This document shows, one piece after another, positions 1 to 13,432 of a DNA stretch of 64,000 nucleotides (its first letter is position 1; each line of letters begins with the position of its first letter). The stretch spans positions 11,933,542 through 11,997,541 of the forward strand of contig CM023534.1 in the NCBI GenBank assembly GCA_013350335.1, read 5' to 3'. The position numbers were made by a program, and so were the translations under genes. Source of the DNA: Chimonanthus salicifolius (lineage: Eukaryota > Streptophyta > Magnoliopsida > Laurales > Calycanthaceae). The notes under the pieces are model-generated. The model worked only from the letters and a program-made list of their open reading frames with translations, was not told the DNA's origin and did not search any database.

Positions 1-454
1 TAGGTTTGGAAATGGAAGCTCATTGTTGAAGGTGACTCGACTAATGCAATCTCTTGAGCTAGTAATAGAAAGTCCCCCCCTCCCTTCCCTCTCATGAAAA
101 CTGGTTACTATTTTTAGGGACATTAGAAGGTTGTGTAAATCGAGGGATATCACATTCACACACGCTCCTCAGTCGGCGAACAGTATTCCTGGTTTTCTAG
201 CAAAAGTGGGAGTACAAAAGCATAGACCCGCAATGACGCTTCTCTAATCATGTCTCTCTTTGGGTGTAGGGGGTGATGGGGAATTCCACATTGTATCTAT
301 ATTGTATACAGTTTTCTTACACATAGTTCTTAGATGTTTTTGTTTGTATTTCTTCTAATAGTCATGTATACCTCTCCTATACGTGGTCTATCTCTCTTGT
401 ATCTCCTTCTTCATTTAATAAAATCATTCGCTATTGTTGCAAAAAAAAAAAAAA
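1..454 (+). mobile_element. 3' end of an L1-like LINE (RNase H tail)
   Basis: The translated remnant reads WKLIVEGDSTNAISWAS and, further on with frame shifts, SANSIPGFLAKVGVQK. These are the two hallmarks of the RNase H-like domain that ends plant L1 LINEs. A non-coding tail follows and ends in an A run at 441-454, then a (TA)n(CA)n microsatellite to about 496. The element lies in an EAF1 intron, antisense to the gene. Its 5' end is outside the window. It is decayed and inactive. Confidence 0.8.
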
Positions 455-463
455 GGTATATTG

Positions 464-496
<33 letters not shown>

Positions 497-1680
497 TTAA
501 TAGGAGCTTCAAATTAAATATTACAAGTGATTATTTCAAATAAACTACCAGAGTTACTAGTTTATTCCTAAAAAAAAAACTGTAACATAGGCTCACTCTA
601 GAAAAAGTTTCTAAAAGAAACTAGGACTAATTAAGCTACGCCTACCTTAGAGCTAGGCGAGGTACAAAATGGATCTAGAGCCTAGGCAGGGGCCTAGGTG
701 CAAGTACGGCACAATTTTGACTACTATTGTTCAAGCTATCATGTTATCAGAATTCTCAACACAAAGAATGAGTCGTCAATAACATATGAGACATACTATC
801 TCAATGAAGTAAAACTCTATTGATAACAATTGTCCAATGGCTCAACTTTCGTATTTAAATCTTGCAAGAAAGCAGGAAACTAACATATGTTAATGTTCCT
901 CTAAGCTTCTAGAGTATTAAAAATGAAGCTCTAAACTAAATGTGATCCGGTGCAATGAAATTAGCATAGTAAGGCTCACTGGGTGATGAGCACAAGACGT
1001 GCCTCTAAAGGAATTGAATAACCAAAGTTTACAGCCATCAGTACCTCGACCAATAAGACCATAAATTGTATATCACATTACCTGGACAGTGGAGAAGCAA
1101 AACCTACTAATGATTCAGTGTCAATATTTGACCATTTCCTTTATATTAACAACATATAAAGCTCAACTACAAGATATTAAGAGGATTGACCTACAATACT
1201 TCTAGAGGAACGATGCACAAACAGAGAGAGCCTCATTCCATTGTGTTTAGTTACAAGGGCACCTACATGATACATGAATAGTTTGGTTAGGAGACACATT
1301 AATTGCATGTGGCAAAATGTGACCTTGCATGGATGATCAAAACCATTGAATCAAGGACCTAAAAATGCCAGATGGACCAAATTATCTATCTATTATGAGG
1401 ATCCTTAGTTTTAATATTATGATGGTATTTAGCCATGGCAGTTGCATCCTGTCCAATCATTCCAAAGACAATGCAGGTAGGCTCCATAACTAAGACCTCA
1501 TTGCAAATAACAAAAATGCGATCGCTTACAAAGATGTTCCTATACAAGCACATGGTTTGACAAGATTCAACATAAAATCATAGTCATAGCAGTATTAAAG
1601 TAATGCTAATAGTCACAATTGCTATGGACCGTATCTCATATTACCAGATGCATCAAGGACAATTTCCAGCATATGCCCAC
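455..1680. other. EAF1: EAF1 intronic sequence without recognisable features
   Basis: This follows the donor after exon 8 (intron from 1680 leftwards). I searched the minus strand for the next EAF1 exons and found none, so the intron extends past the window edge or the next exon is too short to see. No intact element is visible apart from the microsatellite at its left end. Confidence 0.5.
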
Positions 1681-4600
1681 CTCATATTGTGCCCAATGGG
1701 ATTCAACAGCTTTTCTGTAGACTTCCATTGCTCCAGAGGGGACTGAATAGCAGACGGTTTCCTGCAAATAGATTAGTTATTTAATTAACAAATAAACAGC
1801 AATATCTAATGCTTGTAAGCATCTAAATGTGAATCAACAGCATGCACAACATATAGACGAGTACAGGTGATTGCAAATGTCCGCAAAGGCTAAGATCTTT
1901 CGAACAAGAAAGAAAGTTTACATCTAAAAGGCTTATATAAAGGTAAAAGGCATGGCTAATAATAACAAGCCAACACAAACAAGAAAAAAAGTATGGCTCT
2001 GGAAAATAATAAAAATGGGAAAAATCTAGCCCGTACTTCTGAACATTGATCTTCCTGTGACAATTGCAAGATGCCTGTATCAGATACCCTCTCAGGTGTC
2101 TTTGGTGCTTCAGCTTGGACAGAACAATCAGATGATTTACTGTATCTCAAGAATCTAATAGCGTATCTCTGAATATCAAGCTGTACATTTTTCTTAGATT
2201 TGTGTTCCTCCATATCTTTGCCAGTTCCCTGAAGGAATCCCAAGTATCAATAAGGAGTTAATTAGGTCAACCAAAAAAAAAAAAAATTGCTTACAACACA
2301 GTCAAAACATATTATTGAGTTGAATGTGCATTTGCATGAAAGAAAAGCAGTAGAAAGTGACTAATCATGTCAACAAAAACTGCATCAAGTAGACAATGCT
2401 CCAAAAATAAAATGGGAGGGACATTAGAGAAAATTTGCTCTGCCTGGTGCCTAGTATGGATCTCCACATCTTTAGTATTCAATCATCATCAGTCAACAGC
2501 AACAACAATACCAATCACCATCATTCACAACCCTCCGATGACCATAAATCCCTTACAGTGTGCAATCCATAAAGTCCCTCCACTGGAACCTAATGATTCC
2601 TTCCATACTAGTTTCTAGGGGGGTCTCTTTTCTTTTTGGACCCATTAGGAGTTAGAGACTCAAATTAGGTGGATCTTAAAGGGATTGGGAGAGCCTTGAG
2701 AGCAGAAGTTGATCATTGAGGGGGGCTCAGCAAATGCATCATGTGGGTGGGAGGAACAAAGAAACCACCCTGGAAACTAGTTCCTATGGTTATTTTGTTT
2801 ATGAGAGATTTTGAGTTTTGCTGCATGTGCAGGGATTTCTTAAGGGGGATGTTGGAGCTTTTGTGGTTATGCTTGGAGTTTTGGGTATAAGCCTTATACT
2901 CTTATTTTATATTGATGAACTTTTACTGCTCAAAAAAAATATATATATTTCTTTTCTAAGTTCCCTTCATTCCACCAAAGCTACATCCATTCCTGTTTCA
3001 TCAATTCCTTCATCCTTATTATCAATGATCACAAGATCACTGATGATTCAATTCTCAATTGATCATCATGGAGGATTCCCTAGTTCCATTCTGTGATCTT
3101 CAGCTATAACACTTAAGGTTTTTTTTTTTTTTTACAATTCACAATTTTTTTTTTGAATGGTTGATATATTAATATATAAAGAGGCACTAGAGGTGCAAAT
3201 ACAAACACAGTAAACAGATAAACCAACGAACTCTAACTACTAGAAAAGAAACAAAACAGTGGATCCTCAAGCAAGATCAACGGATTCTTTCCAGGCTCGC
3301 AAGATGTCAGACATTGAAATATTCCGAAATTCTGGCAACGAACAGCCCAAAAGGCACATTTAGCAAGACATTTTACAATTCACAATTATATCATCATAAA
3401 AAGAGAAGTATGATATAAAAGAACTACACAGATCCTCAAACAAAAAGGAGAATCAGAATCCAAAGAAAAACCAAAAACTTGAAACATTTAAGTTCGGATC
3501 ATGTTTTGGATATTTCAGTATCTGGATCAGAAAGATCACCACAAATTGACTTTTAACCACAGATGTAGCGAGACCATGATCATCATCTTGAATATCACAG
3601 GAAACAGGAAATCAAACATGTAATCAAGAGAGAATGAAGTCAAGCAACTGATTTATTCCACATCGCAAAATGGTCTTCTCATTCTGCTCATATGAGGACT
3701 ATGTCAATTTCTATCACTTTTGGTACTCATCCAAGTACAAAGCACATCAATTATTATTCTCATTACTACCCTAGTGAATTGGGAGATTTTGCTGCCCCAG
3801 TTCTTTTCAGGGCAACAAGTACGATCCAACAAGAACAAACTTCATCTAGTTCGTAGTGGAATGCTTTCCCCTGATGAGAACAAGCCATCCAAATCCCCTC
3901 CAATGCACTAAGGGTGATCCAGCAGGATCAAACTTGATCTAGTTCCTACCAGAATTATTCATTCTGGTACCATTTGCCTCTCCAACCGCTGTTAGATATG
4001 TAAATTCCAACAAAATAAGTGATCAGAGCATTCCATGGTACAAGTAAAAGGATTCTCTCTGTCTCGTGTGAAGTGGCCATCAAAAGCAGAAGCCAATAAT
4101 GTGGCTTAATCAGGGGTGGCTAAATCAGATCCAAAGATAGTCATGGCCTGGTAATTTAGGGTGTTGAGCCCTAGTGACACATGGCAGTAGCCTTGGTGTT
4201 TTTATCTCCTCAGAAAAAATAGTAATCTTTCAAAAGATAAGATCAACATCCAAAAACATAAACATGATTGTAGCCTGTCATCCACTATTAGTTTTATCTT
4301 CAGTTCCAACCGTACTTGCATATTCATTGCTCAGGATTCATTAAGTTAATCCTAAAGGCATTAAAAGTAGACCAATAGAGGTAACACTCAACCATCATAT
4401 AACAAAACCACTGGATATCTCTTGCTAGAATGCTTTGCTTGCAAGAGCAGAAATTTGTATCAACCGTACTTCCCATTTGACATTACAAACTTTTATTATC
4501 AGTCAAGAAATCTTGGCTCGTGGTTTAACACCATCCCCCAACTCAACCAAATACAATATGCAACCATAGTAAAAGGGAGACGCATAATTTAGAATACTAA

Positions 4601-5463
4601 ACCTTTTTAAATAAATTAAAAACAAAAATGAAACAGGTGCTCACCCAGTAAAAAAAAAACAGGTTATTCAATATCCAACATGAGAAAACTTAAATGTCTA
4701 AAGGAAAAACTGAAAGCAATGGTGTAGCATTTAGTAAAGCAAACCACCTGTTGACACATGGGCACTTCAATCCGGCGCCCACCAGGTTCCACCCCATTAG
4801 CCTTCGCTAGTACAGTTAAAGCTGAATTGTACTCATCCAATTTATTACTTTGATTGTCTCTATCTTGAAGAACGTCCACTAAATGCCAAAACTGCAAGAT
4901 ACCCTTTGCCAATGTGTGAGCCACATTTCTCTGTTTCTGTAGCAGATTTTTCTCATTAAACATTAATCGACCATTACAAGCAACCCACTTGGAAATTTGT
5001 GCTGCAGCAGTTGTCTTCCAAACCCGCTCCTATACACAAAAGCAAAAAAAGAAGTCATTGATAGGAAGATACAACAATGAGGAAAGAAAACATGTATATC
5101 AAGATCAATTATTTAACAAGCATAGTCAAACATACTGATGTAGTACTGGCTTAATTTGGCTTCCCAAAACCTCCCAAATGGCCAATCCACAAAGAAAATC
5201 CAATAAGAAAGGAATAAAGATCTAAGAGAGTATAAGAACATGTAAATTAGACTCAAGGTGTTCAAAATACAAAGCCCAACCATATATACTCAAATTGTAT
5301 ACATATATATGAGCTTTTCTTCGATACTTGTGGATGTATGTACATCCTCTCTCTCATTATTGGAGTACATCCACAATAAATATTTTTATCATACAACACC
5401 ACCTTCCATTGGCCACTTTTAAGTGAATGTACATACATCCACAAGTACCTAAGAATTTCCATG

Positions 5464-5504
<41 letters not shown>

Positions 5505-8500
5505 CCCTCCTTCCATTGTACTCTTCGTCAGCACACCTATGTATGGCTCACTTATTGTGATGGTAATAGATCCATAGAAAAGGTCTAATCTTGAACTTGT
5601 AGCCAACAAAAAATTTTCGTTATGTCTTTGAAAACAATTATCCAATCAAAATGATTTTTATGGGCCACAAGTTTAAGACTATACATTTTCAATGAACTCA
5701 TCACCATCAACATAGATGGGCTCCCTAAGAGTGCGGCATAACGAGGAGTGCAAGGGATTATTATTATTATTATAATTATTATTATTATTATTTTATATAT
5801 ATATATAGAGAGAGAGAGAGACAAAGGGGGAGAGAATTAAACATGGGCCCACCAATTGGAAATATCAAGAAAAGCTCCTAATCCAACTAAATAAAAACAT
5901 CTCCTAATCCCAAAACAATAAATGAAAATCTGTACAAAAGAGCCCATAAATTTACCCTAGGACATGAAAGAAGAGATGGTACCCTATCAGAAGAGCTAAT
6001 CATAGCCCTACAATGATGTAGCAAAATAAGGGAGAGAAGGCTAGAGAAAAAAGCGCAAATTTGATAGGAAAAAGTAGCTTCTTTGTTGAAAATTAATGAT
6101 CATCCATATTGGATTTAGGTGAAGGATTTCGCTACAGGCTTTGGCAAGTATGGTAGAGGTGAAGGTGGCCTGTCTAGTGAAGAGGAGAAATCAAAGTTTC
6201 AAAACTACAAAACTCGCTTTGAGAATTTTCTATTGAGTTGAGTCAACCCAAAAACTTAGACGAGCTTTAATTGAGTCAACAAGTCAAGAATCGGGCAAAA
6301 CTACTTAAAGTAATATTGATTTAATATATTTTATATTGACATATATATACATTAAAATTATTTTAAAAATAAGACAAATCAAAAAAGTTGGAATAATAAG
6401 AATAAAAGAGGAAGCAGAAAATTTTCAAACAAATAAACGGAAAACTGAAAAATAGAAAATAAAAAACAAAAAAGAAGAATGAATGGAAAAACAAGAAGTA
6501 TAAGAATACAAAAAAAAAAAAATGAAAGAAGAAGAGGAGGAGGAGGAGGAAAATGTTAGAAGAAGTAAAAAAATTAAAAATAAGCAGAGATAAAAAAGGA
6601 AAAAGAAAGGGAAAAAAAGGAAAAATGAAGAAAAAGACAGTAAAATAAGAAACAAAAAAAAAAGTCCAAAACTAAAAAAAAAAAAAAAAACACTCATTGT
6701 CAACGGACTCTTGCAAAGTTTCATCATTAAGTCTTCCACTACTACCCGTACTCCTCCTTCCCTTCTTTCCCCTCCATTCTAACATGGGGTTTTTTTCCAC
6801 CTTTTGTCCAATCATGTCATTCCAATTTTACCCTTAAATTAATCTAAAAATGACATCCTAGCCTAGATAAAATCCACAAATGATGAGCATATCTAGCACG
6901 CCAACAAAAGTGTTACATGAGTCAAATGAAAACTCAGTAGCCCACCAAGTTTCCAGCAAGTTACTCTACTGTTTTCGCCAAGTCGAGCCTTTGTGGGTCA
7001 AAAACAAGTTTTTGAACTATGAAGTCCTATCAAATTGTAACCCATCCAAAGTAGGCCTATCTTCCTAACCACACTCCATTAACATTTGAGTGGATGGAGG
7101 CACTAAAAGTAGAAAGGGTCAAAAGAAGGAATATTCTTAACAAAAGAATCAGTTTTACGACTTCCACAATGTACAAAACATGACTTATAGCATGAGATAC
7201 TTCACCTGAATCTGTATGAGAGGAAGATAATGCAGCATGAACCACTGAATTTCTTTCAACAATTTGTGATGATCTTTTTCTTACAACTTCAAGCCAAGCT
7301 GAACCCATTTAACCATCAAGGACATTGCCCACAATAGAATACACACCCACCATAGTCCTAGCCGATACTTTCCCTCTTTAACCGACTTCAAGAGGAGAAC
7401 CCAAACATGTTGGTGTCGTAACTCCAAGCTCACAATAGAATCCTGGTGTTGGTAATCCAACATTTAGGCAGTGCACACGACCCTCGACGGGTCTAGAGCC
7501 ATCAAAACTTCTGTAGAAACTCTCACCAATCCAAGCCCCCTATGACATCACTTCACCTATCTTTTGGATTCCTTGATTGTGACTTCAGTTGGACTACATC
7601 CCCTGTTTGATTACTTGTTATTTTCATCTACCTTCTCAGAAGAGATCGGCCTAGAACCATCATAATAACCAACATTGGACCCTTCATAAGTCCTGCACCC
7701 ACTATGCCCACCTTTGGAACCATCCACCCTCAGTCCTGGCTCGCCTTTCTTCCCCAAATAGAAGCCCAATTTGCAACAAGTTTTCTGCGTATTAGTTTTG
7801 GATCCACGAGAAACCACCTTGTTTATTATCACCACAAGCGAAAATTTGTAAGGAGAAATTGGCAATATGAATCATCTTCCAATGCAGTGTCTCTTTGCAC
7901 TTCACTGCCTCTCCTTTCCCTCCCCTTTCCTACCACGTCTCTTCTTTTAAAACCATTATCTACCTCCACTACCCTCCCCTTTCATGCCTCACCAAAAACT
8001 CCTCCATCCAACGGTCTCAAATATTCCAAGACTCCATCAACAACCTCGATTTGATTCGTATCATGTGTGAATTGAATGCATGGAATTTCAAGCGCCTTCC
8101 CCCGACACCACCATCAATAGCCCTCCACCATCGATGATGACGCTTCCTCCACTCTCAACCCCTAGAATTCACAAAAGCCACCTTCTCATCACCTGCTATT
8201 ATGGGAAAACAATGCCATCACCAACCCACCTTCCCCAATAATTACCATCATTTACTAGCTCCTTCAATGTTAATACGTAGCAATGCAATTGATTTTAGAC
8301 TCAATTCTAGCTTCATCAAAACACCAACATCCTTTTCGATTTTGACGCCACACTGTACTTTGTCAAGATTTTCTTATTGCTTGTTCCACCTATAAGACAA
8401 AAAACATTCTCAGAAATGCAAAATGGTTCCCATTGAAACCCCTTTTATGGGGATATAGACATCCACCATGTTAAACCTCACAAAAGTTATCCAAAACCGT

Positions 8501-11500
8501 CTTCCATTAGCATTCTCTGGCAAGTCCTGGACAAAAGAATCACAATCTCTCCATTCATTCAAGACCTACTCCCACTATCTTCCACCCCCTTCTCCATTGT
8601 AATTCTATCCAAGTTCTAGTACACATTCCACACATCCTTCTTGTGAGCAATTCCCTCTCGGATGGCCTCTAATAGTTGTACTCATTTGCTCTATCTTTTT
8701 CATCAATGAAATACCTCTAAGTCTTGTCAAGAGAGGGGAGAGGGGGGTGTTCAAAAAGTCTGCCTACCAGTTTCAACAACCCTTCAATTGCACATCCTTC
8801 TAGTCCATCCATATATAAAGAGACAGTTTAAGGTGTCCGTCAAACAAAAAGGCAAAATTCATCCAAAAAATAACTAAAAATAGAAAAAGAGATTTTAAGA
8901 TGGGATTTGGTAATTAGAAGGATTTAATTCACAAAAAGGAAACATTTGTCAAAAAAAATAGCTAAAAAAAGATATTTTATTATTAAACTTGATCACTTGG
9001 AAGGATATGACTAAAATTCTTTTATATCAGAATCTAAAAAATAGGTTCAATTCTTTTAACCTGAGGGGATTGGCCTGACGGTCAACACACCTGCCTCGTG
9101 AAGCGAGGTCTTGAGTTCGATTCACGCTCGACTTCTCCAAGCCACTCTCCATCGACTAAACTAGTGTGTTTGGATTGGGACGTTTACCATGCTCATGGGA
9201 TTAGTCTCACCTCCAATGTGGGGTGGGGATACCCATGTTACAAAAAAAAAAAATAGGAAATTTTGTATAAAAATTTATGAATTAAAGAAAATTTATTTGC
9301 TATAAATTTCTGACTAATTTCACTTGCGTGAACCACGTGCCTCCTACTAGTCATAATGAATAAGAAGAAACATCGGAAGAAGGGAATTAAGGAGGCTAGA
9401 TATAAAAGCAGCGGACATGAATGGCTAGTGGTATGAGGAAGGTCACTGGGGAGATAATAGCAAGGTATGTTGCATGGGTTGAGATCTATATGGGGGTTTA
9501 TCATATATGCGCTTAACATTCTAACATCGTATTCATACTTTAAATTTGAAAACATTTAAAACGAAAAAACATTAGACCATATTATCAATGGTGCCCCTTG
9601 TTAAAATTCCAAAAAGTGTCATGGACCATGTAAAGTATGGGCTTTCAATTGGAAATGTTTGAAGGCCTCTAAGTGGTCCAAATAATTTACAGCCATGTTA
9701 AGAATGTGATTCTCATTAATAATGTCATACATGCATATACCCACAACATAAAACACCAAAAAGGGAAAAAAATCAAACAAGAAACAGGCAGCAGGCCTCT
9801 ATTCTGACAGCAGACCTGCATGAAGTCATTTGCCAACCACACCATTTCCTCAAGGACAAAGTCCCAATGAGATTTTCGTCCTTTCCCTTGAGGATGAATC
9901 AAACATAGTTCACTGACCCTTCTACGTCTATCCTGTCACATGAAACCATAGTCAGTCCCTATCCAGATAGATGGTAGACTACCATGGATTTATCAAATAC
10001 TACCAGCAAAAAGAAGCATTGGCATTAACCTCTATTTTTCGTGCCTCTTCCAAGATTGCATCTTCATGCTTGTTGTCTACCAACTGTACGTCATTTTCAG
10101 AAGCATTTCGGAGCTCAAGAACAGTAGCAGAATCTTTCACAGGGCACGTTGCTTCCAGAGATACACAATTTAAGGATGCTAAAGAAGATGGACGTCCAGC
10201 TTCAGGGCCTACATTCATCTGTTCAGAATTAGAATTATCAACCAACTTATTCAGCTTCATATCCTCAATTTCCATGATAGATTTTGCTTCATTTTGAAAA
10301 TCAGACCTAATATTGCAAATTTCCTCATTAATTTTGACCTCAACATCAGAATCACAAAGCTTCCTTGTAACTAACATAAGAACATCGCTAGCAGTAGTTT
10401 GCATATCAGCAAGTCTGGACTCATTTGCTTCAACAACATTGGCATCCAGTATAAGGGGGGCCGCTTCAAATAAAGAAGCTTGTTCTTTGACATTTTCATT
10501 TTCAGTACTATTTACATTCCTAGATATTGAACAGTGGTTGCTGACATCATTTTCATTTACACTATGGTTAATCTGGTTACTAGAGAGATCTGAATCTAAA
10601 CCTTTTGCACCAAAGACCGCATCAACAGTGCCAAAACAGCAGTTTTGAGCTTCATTCTTCACGTCACTCTGATCTCTATTTGAAATCAACCCCTTAAGCA
10701 GATGGGCAGTAACAGAGTTTCCCCTCTTTTCCGTAGCCGCATACGGTACACAATCAAGACCAATGGAAGCTCCATGTTCACCTTCTCCCATCGAACCAGT
10801 TTCCATAAAAGACAAGTTGTTAGGAGGTTGCTCCACAACCTTCTGAGGATATTGATTACTTTCACTCTCTCTAATTTCTGCCCCAATTGCCAGACCAACT
10901 CTTGTTGTGTCAATCCTTGCCTCGTTAGCTTGCTCACCACCCAATTCCATATCCATCTGATTATCAGATTGCACAATCTTGGCACCCAAATTAGCATCTG
11001 GACTTGTTGTTTTTGAGTTACAAATAGATGGAACAGTTTGATCTTTTTGATCTTTATCAGTCCGTGTTTGAGATAGGGAACCCTTTGTATCCCCTGAGTT
11101 ATGGAGGGAAGAGGGTAAAATAGAATATAGATTATTATGTGATGATGGAACTAAATTCATTGAATAAAAATGTGCACCATCACAACCTGATCTGGACCTA
11201 TTCCGTCGAGCGTATGCTTGACTTTTTACACCAAGACGGAAGATTGCTGAATCCTCTGTTTCCTTCACATTCTGGCTTCTATCCAATCGTGGCAACTGCT
11301 CTGATGGAGCAATATCAGCCCCTCTAGGACATATAGCATTCTTGTCTCCATGAAGCTTATCATTTTCACCATCAAAAAGCAAAAGATTATCAGCAGTAGT
11401 CGGTTCTCTGCTAAGAGGCTTCGCACTGCTGTCAACAGAATCCCCATGAGGCGAAGCTGCCAATGCAAGGTTACCCTTAGCATCCCTGTAACCACCAACA

Positions 11501-12016
11501 CATGGTCAACAAACATGAAATGCCCTATTAATAATAATATTGTCTTGATACAGCACTATGAAAATTCCTAGTGACATACTGCTCATTGTGCGGATCTGTA
11601 ACTGAAGTAGATTGAAAACTGATTGAGGTTGCAGAACCGAATTTGAAATCCAAAGGATTCCCCCCCTGCAACAGAGATTCAACAACTTGAATGTGCAGCT
11701 TCCTATGATGAGAACAAAGCAGCATAAGCATTATCTTACTTTCTCAAGGAACTCTAGTTCCCTCCTCCGTTCCTCACGCACATCATATTCCTGCCTGTAA
11801 TCAACAATATAACAAACATAACCCTTTCAGACAAAATAAGCGGAGAAATATGTAGAGAAGATTCCAATGTTACCGAAGCTCTGCTTGAGCCCTTTCAATT
11901 GCTGCACGACAGGGAGAGGTTTTGTTATCGACAAATACTCCACCATCAATCACTCCTCCCATGGAATCCACCTCTGCATTTACTATGAAAGCAGATCCAG
12001 GGCTAAGTCCATGCAT
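1681..12016 (-). CDS. EAF1: EAF1/VID21-type chromatin protein (NuA4 scaffold), N-terminal part; 3' end outside window
   Basis: Eight coding exons are seen, at 12016-11874, 11794-11740, 11665-11568, 11485-10030, 9932-9816, 5029-4748, 2228-2037 and 1761-1681. They sum to 2424 nt, exactly 808 codons, and the phases agree. The start is the ATG at 12016 (MHGLSPGSA...), which fits the usual plant EAF1 N-terminus (MHG..., NAEVDSMGGV). Other matches recalled from the family are GGNPLDFKFG (from residue 67), ASPHGDSV, ADNLLLFDGEN, ESEDSAIFR-like and YARRNRSRS in exon 4. An HSA domain begins near residue 595 (RKSHWDFVLEEM, WLANDFMQ, then ERVWKTTAAAQ and NVAHTLAK), and QAEAPKTPERVSD lies in exon 7. In the family the HSA domain binds actin-related proteins, and EAF1 holds together the nuclear NuA4 H4/H2A acetyltransferase. 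Plant EAF1 proteins are about 1,900-2,000 residues, so the SANT part lies left of base 1. All introns show GT-AG except the one after exon 3 (11567), where the in-frame junction needs a GA start. The identity call is firm. The exon 3 end is the weak point. Confidence 0.93.
3147..3370 (-). mobile_element. 5'-truncated LINE 3' tail with 17-bp target-site duplication
   Basis: A 224-bp insert in minus orientation begins with the poly-A tail (T run at 3147-3154). Its 3' UTR word GCACCTCTAGTGCCTC is shared with the elements ending at 17306 and 61850. The coding remnant ends in a word like SDILRAWKESVDLA. The 17-bp repeat TTTTACAATTCACAATT flanks it at 3130-3146 and 3371-3387. This is a textbook truncated LINE insertion inside EAF1 intron 6 (between exons 6 and 7). 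Confidence 0.9.
5471..5820. repeat. Microsatellite cluster (TA)n, (ATT)n, (GA)n
   Basis: A (TA) run lies at about 5474-5500. An (ATT)n tract starts at 5759 and passes into (TA)n and then (GA)n up to 5820. All lie inside the long EAF1 intron between exons 5 and 6. Confidence 0.9.
5821..8880. other. EAF1: EAF1 intron 5: purine-rich tract and C-rich decayed sequence
   Basis: About 6420-6700 is a nearly pure A/G tract on the plus strand. From 7560 to 8700 the plus strand is C-rich and open in several frames over short stretches. Read on the minus strand it resembles decayed coding sequence, but I could not assign it. A LINE 5' region is one possibility. No gene is supported here. Confidence 0.4.
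9059..9252 (+). mobile_element. tRNA-derived SINE, family B
   Basis: The element has a tRNA-like head with a B box (GAGTTCGATTCACGC near 9113), a body containing CCACTCTCC and GTGTGTTTGGATT, and an A run at 9240-9252. Related copies lie at about 35290-35490 and 48380-48528. It sits in EAF1 intron 5. No true tRNA gene is present, because the cloverleaf is not intact. Confidence 0.75.
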
Positions 12017-13432
12017 TCCTTTTGCAACTATACTCCAATAGACATATTCATAGAAGTCTTGCCTCCCATGAACCAAAGAGTTCCGTTAAGTTTCTACAAT
12101 CACATACACAAGTTAGACAAATGAATAAAATAAAAATAAGTTTATGATAACCTTGAGAGTGAATAAAAAAATAAGTTTATGACAACCTTCAGAGCTGATG
12201 GTCACACCTGATGAAAAACAGGTTAGAAGGGGAAAAATATTTTCATTTTATGTGTAAATATATGGAGAATGTTCAGCCAGGAACCCCACGAGTTAGAACT
12301 ACCATGTGGACCCATCCTATCCTCATTTTCACCCCTTTTGCACCTCGCAAACATTATCCACCCAAAATTGGATCTACACCCAATTAGATTTCATACCTGA
12401 GTTATATCCACCATCATTATCAAAGTCATTTATCACATCAATCTGGGGTTGGCACTTGCAATTGGATTTGGCAAGTTTTTTTTCTATAGGCCAACTGTCC
12501 ATCTGAAGCCCATAGAACCTTAAACTTAAGTTAGACCCACCATTAAATTGATACATGATAAAGTTGCACCCCCAATCTACCATAGACTTTTTGGGGCCAT
12601 TAAAACCATATCTAGAATCCTTCATCAAGCTGCCTTTTATAAGCACCATATACAACCATAGATCTTTCCAAGGAATAAACCCCATGATCCGCTTTCACCA
12701 TCAGAACCCTTTTGTGGGGTGTGCAGCTGAAAACTACCCTATACATAAGTGTGTGCGGTACACAAGTGAAAAATAGTATTACATGGACCATTCAGAAGCA
12801 TAATTTCATGATACAGAGAACAAGCCATAAAGCTCAAACTGATTAGTTAGTGTGTGCAGGTGCACGAACTGATTAACTGACCAAAAGTGGTGAACACTCA
12901 TGGAAGGATATAAATTTGTTCCATTCCTGATGCTCTCAACCTACAACCTTCAGAAAGAGATGCACTTGATTAACAAATGGAGGTAAACATTAAGAAGGAT
13001 ATAGATATAGATTGAGAATCAAAGCTTCTGCTTCCAAGAAGATTGAGCGATGGTAAAATTTGAATGGCAGTCATAAGAAAGAGATGACTAAAGCTTTCAA
13101 GTATTTACACAAACTAGGCCAGTAGAGATATGATGGATGTGGAACATGGATAGCTCCACAATATTGTTGATGATGACAGTATTGCCACATGTTGACAAAC
13201 CTATTTATGAATAGACTTCAAGTATATAAAGGGTATATGTTATTCTAAATTTCCTTCCATTTTATTATGCTTACTTGAAGGTGGTAAGTAGGAAGGGCAA
13301 TTAGCTACTTCTCTAAGAGTTGAATGGCTAACATAACTTGTAAGCGGACTTCATTTTTAGATAAGAAAAGGGTCCCTTTCTATTTTTAACATGTAAATAG
13401 GTTTTCTACCACAGATATTGGGCATCATCCTT

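Noticed and set aside
1..1680. Search for further EAF1 exons (SANT region) left of 1681
   Set aside because: No stretch on the minus strand matched the expected continuation, so the rest is taken to lie outside the window.
6425..6739. 104-codon minus-strand open frame rich in F, L and S
   Set aside because: It is the translation of a purine-rich low-complexity tract and has no domain. It lies in an EAF1 intron.
9085..9130. Possible tRNA gene (GTTCGATTC B box)
   Set aside because: The cloverleaf stems do not form, and the sequence continues into a SINE body with poly-A.
10313..10648. Plus-strand open frames opposite EAF1 exon 4 (9971-10297, 10313-10648, 10702-11016)
   Set aside because: These are shadows of the long EAF1 exon on the other strand, with no domain.
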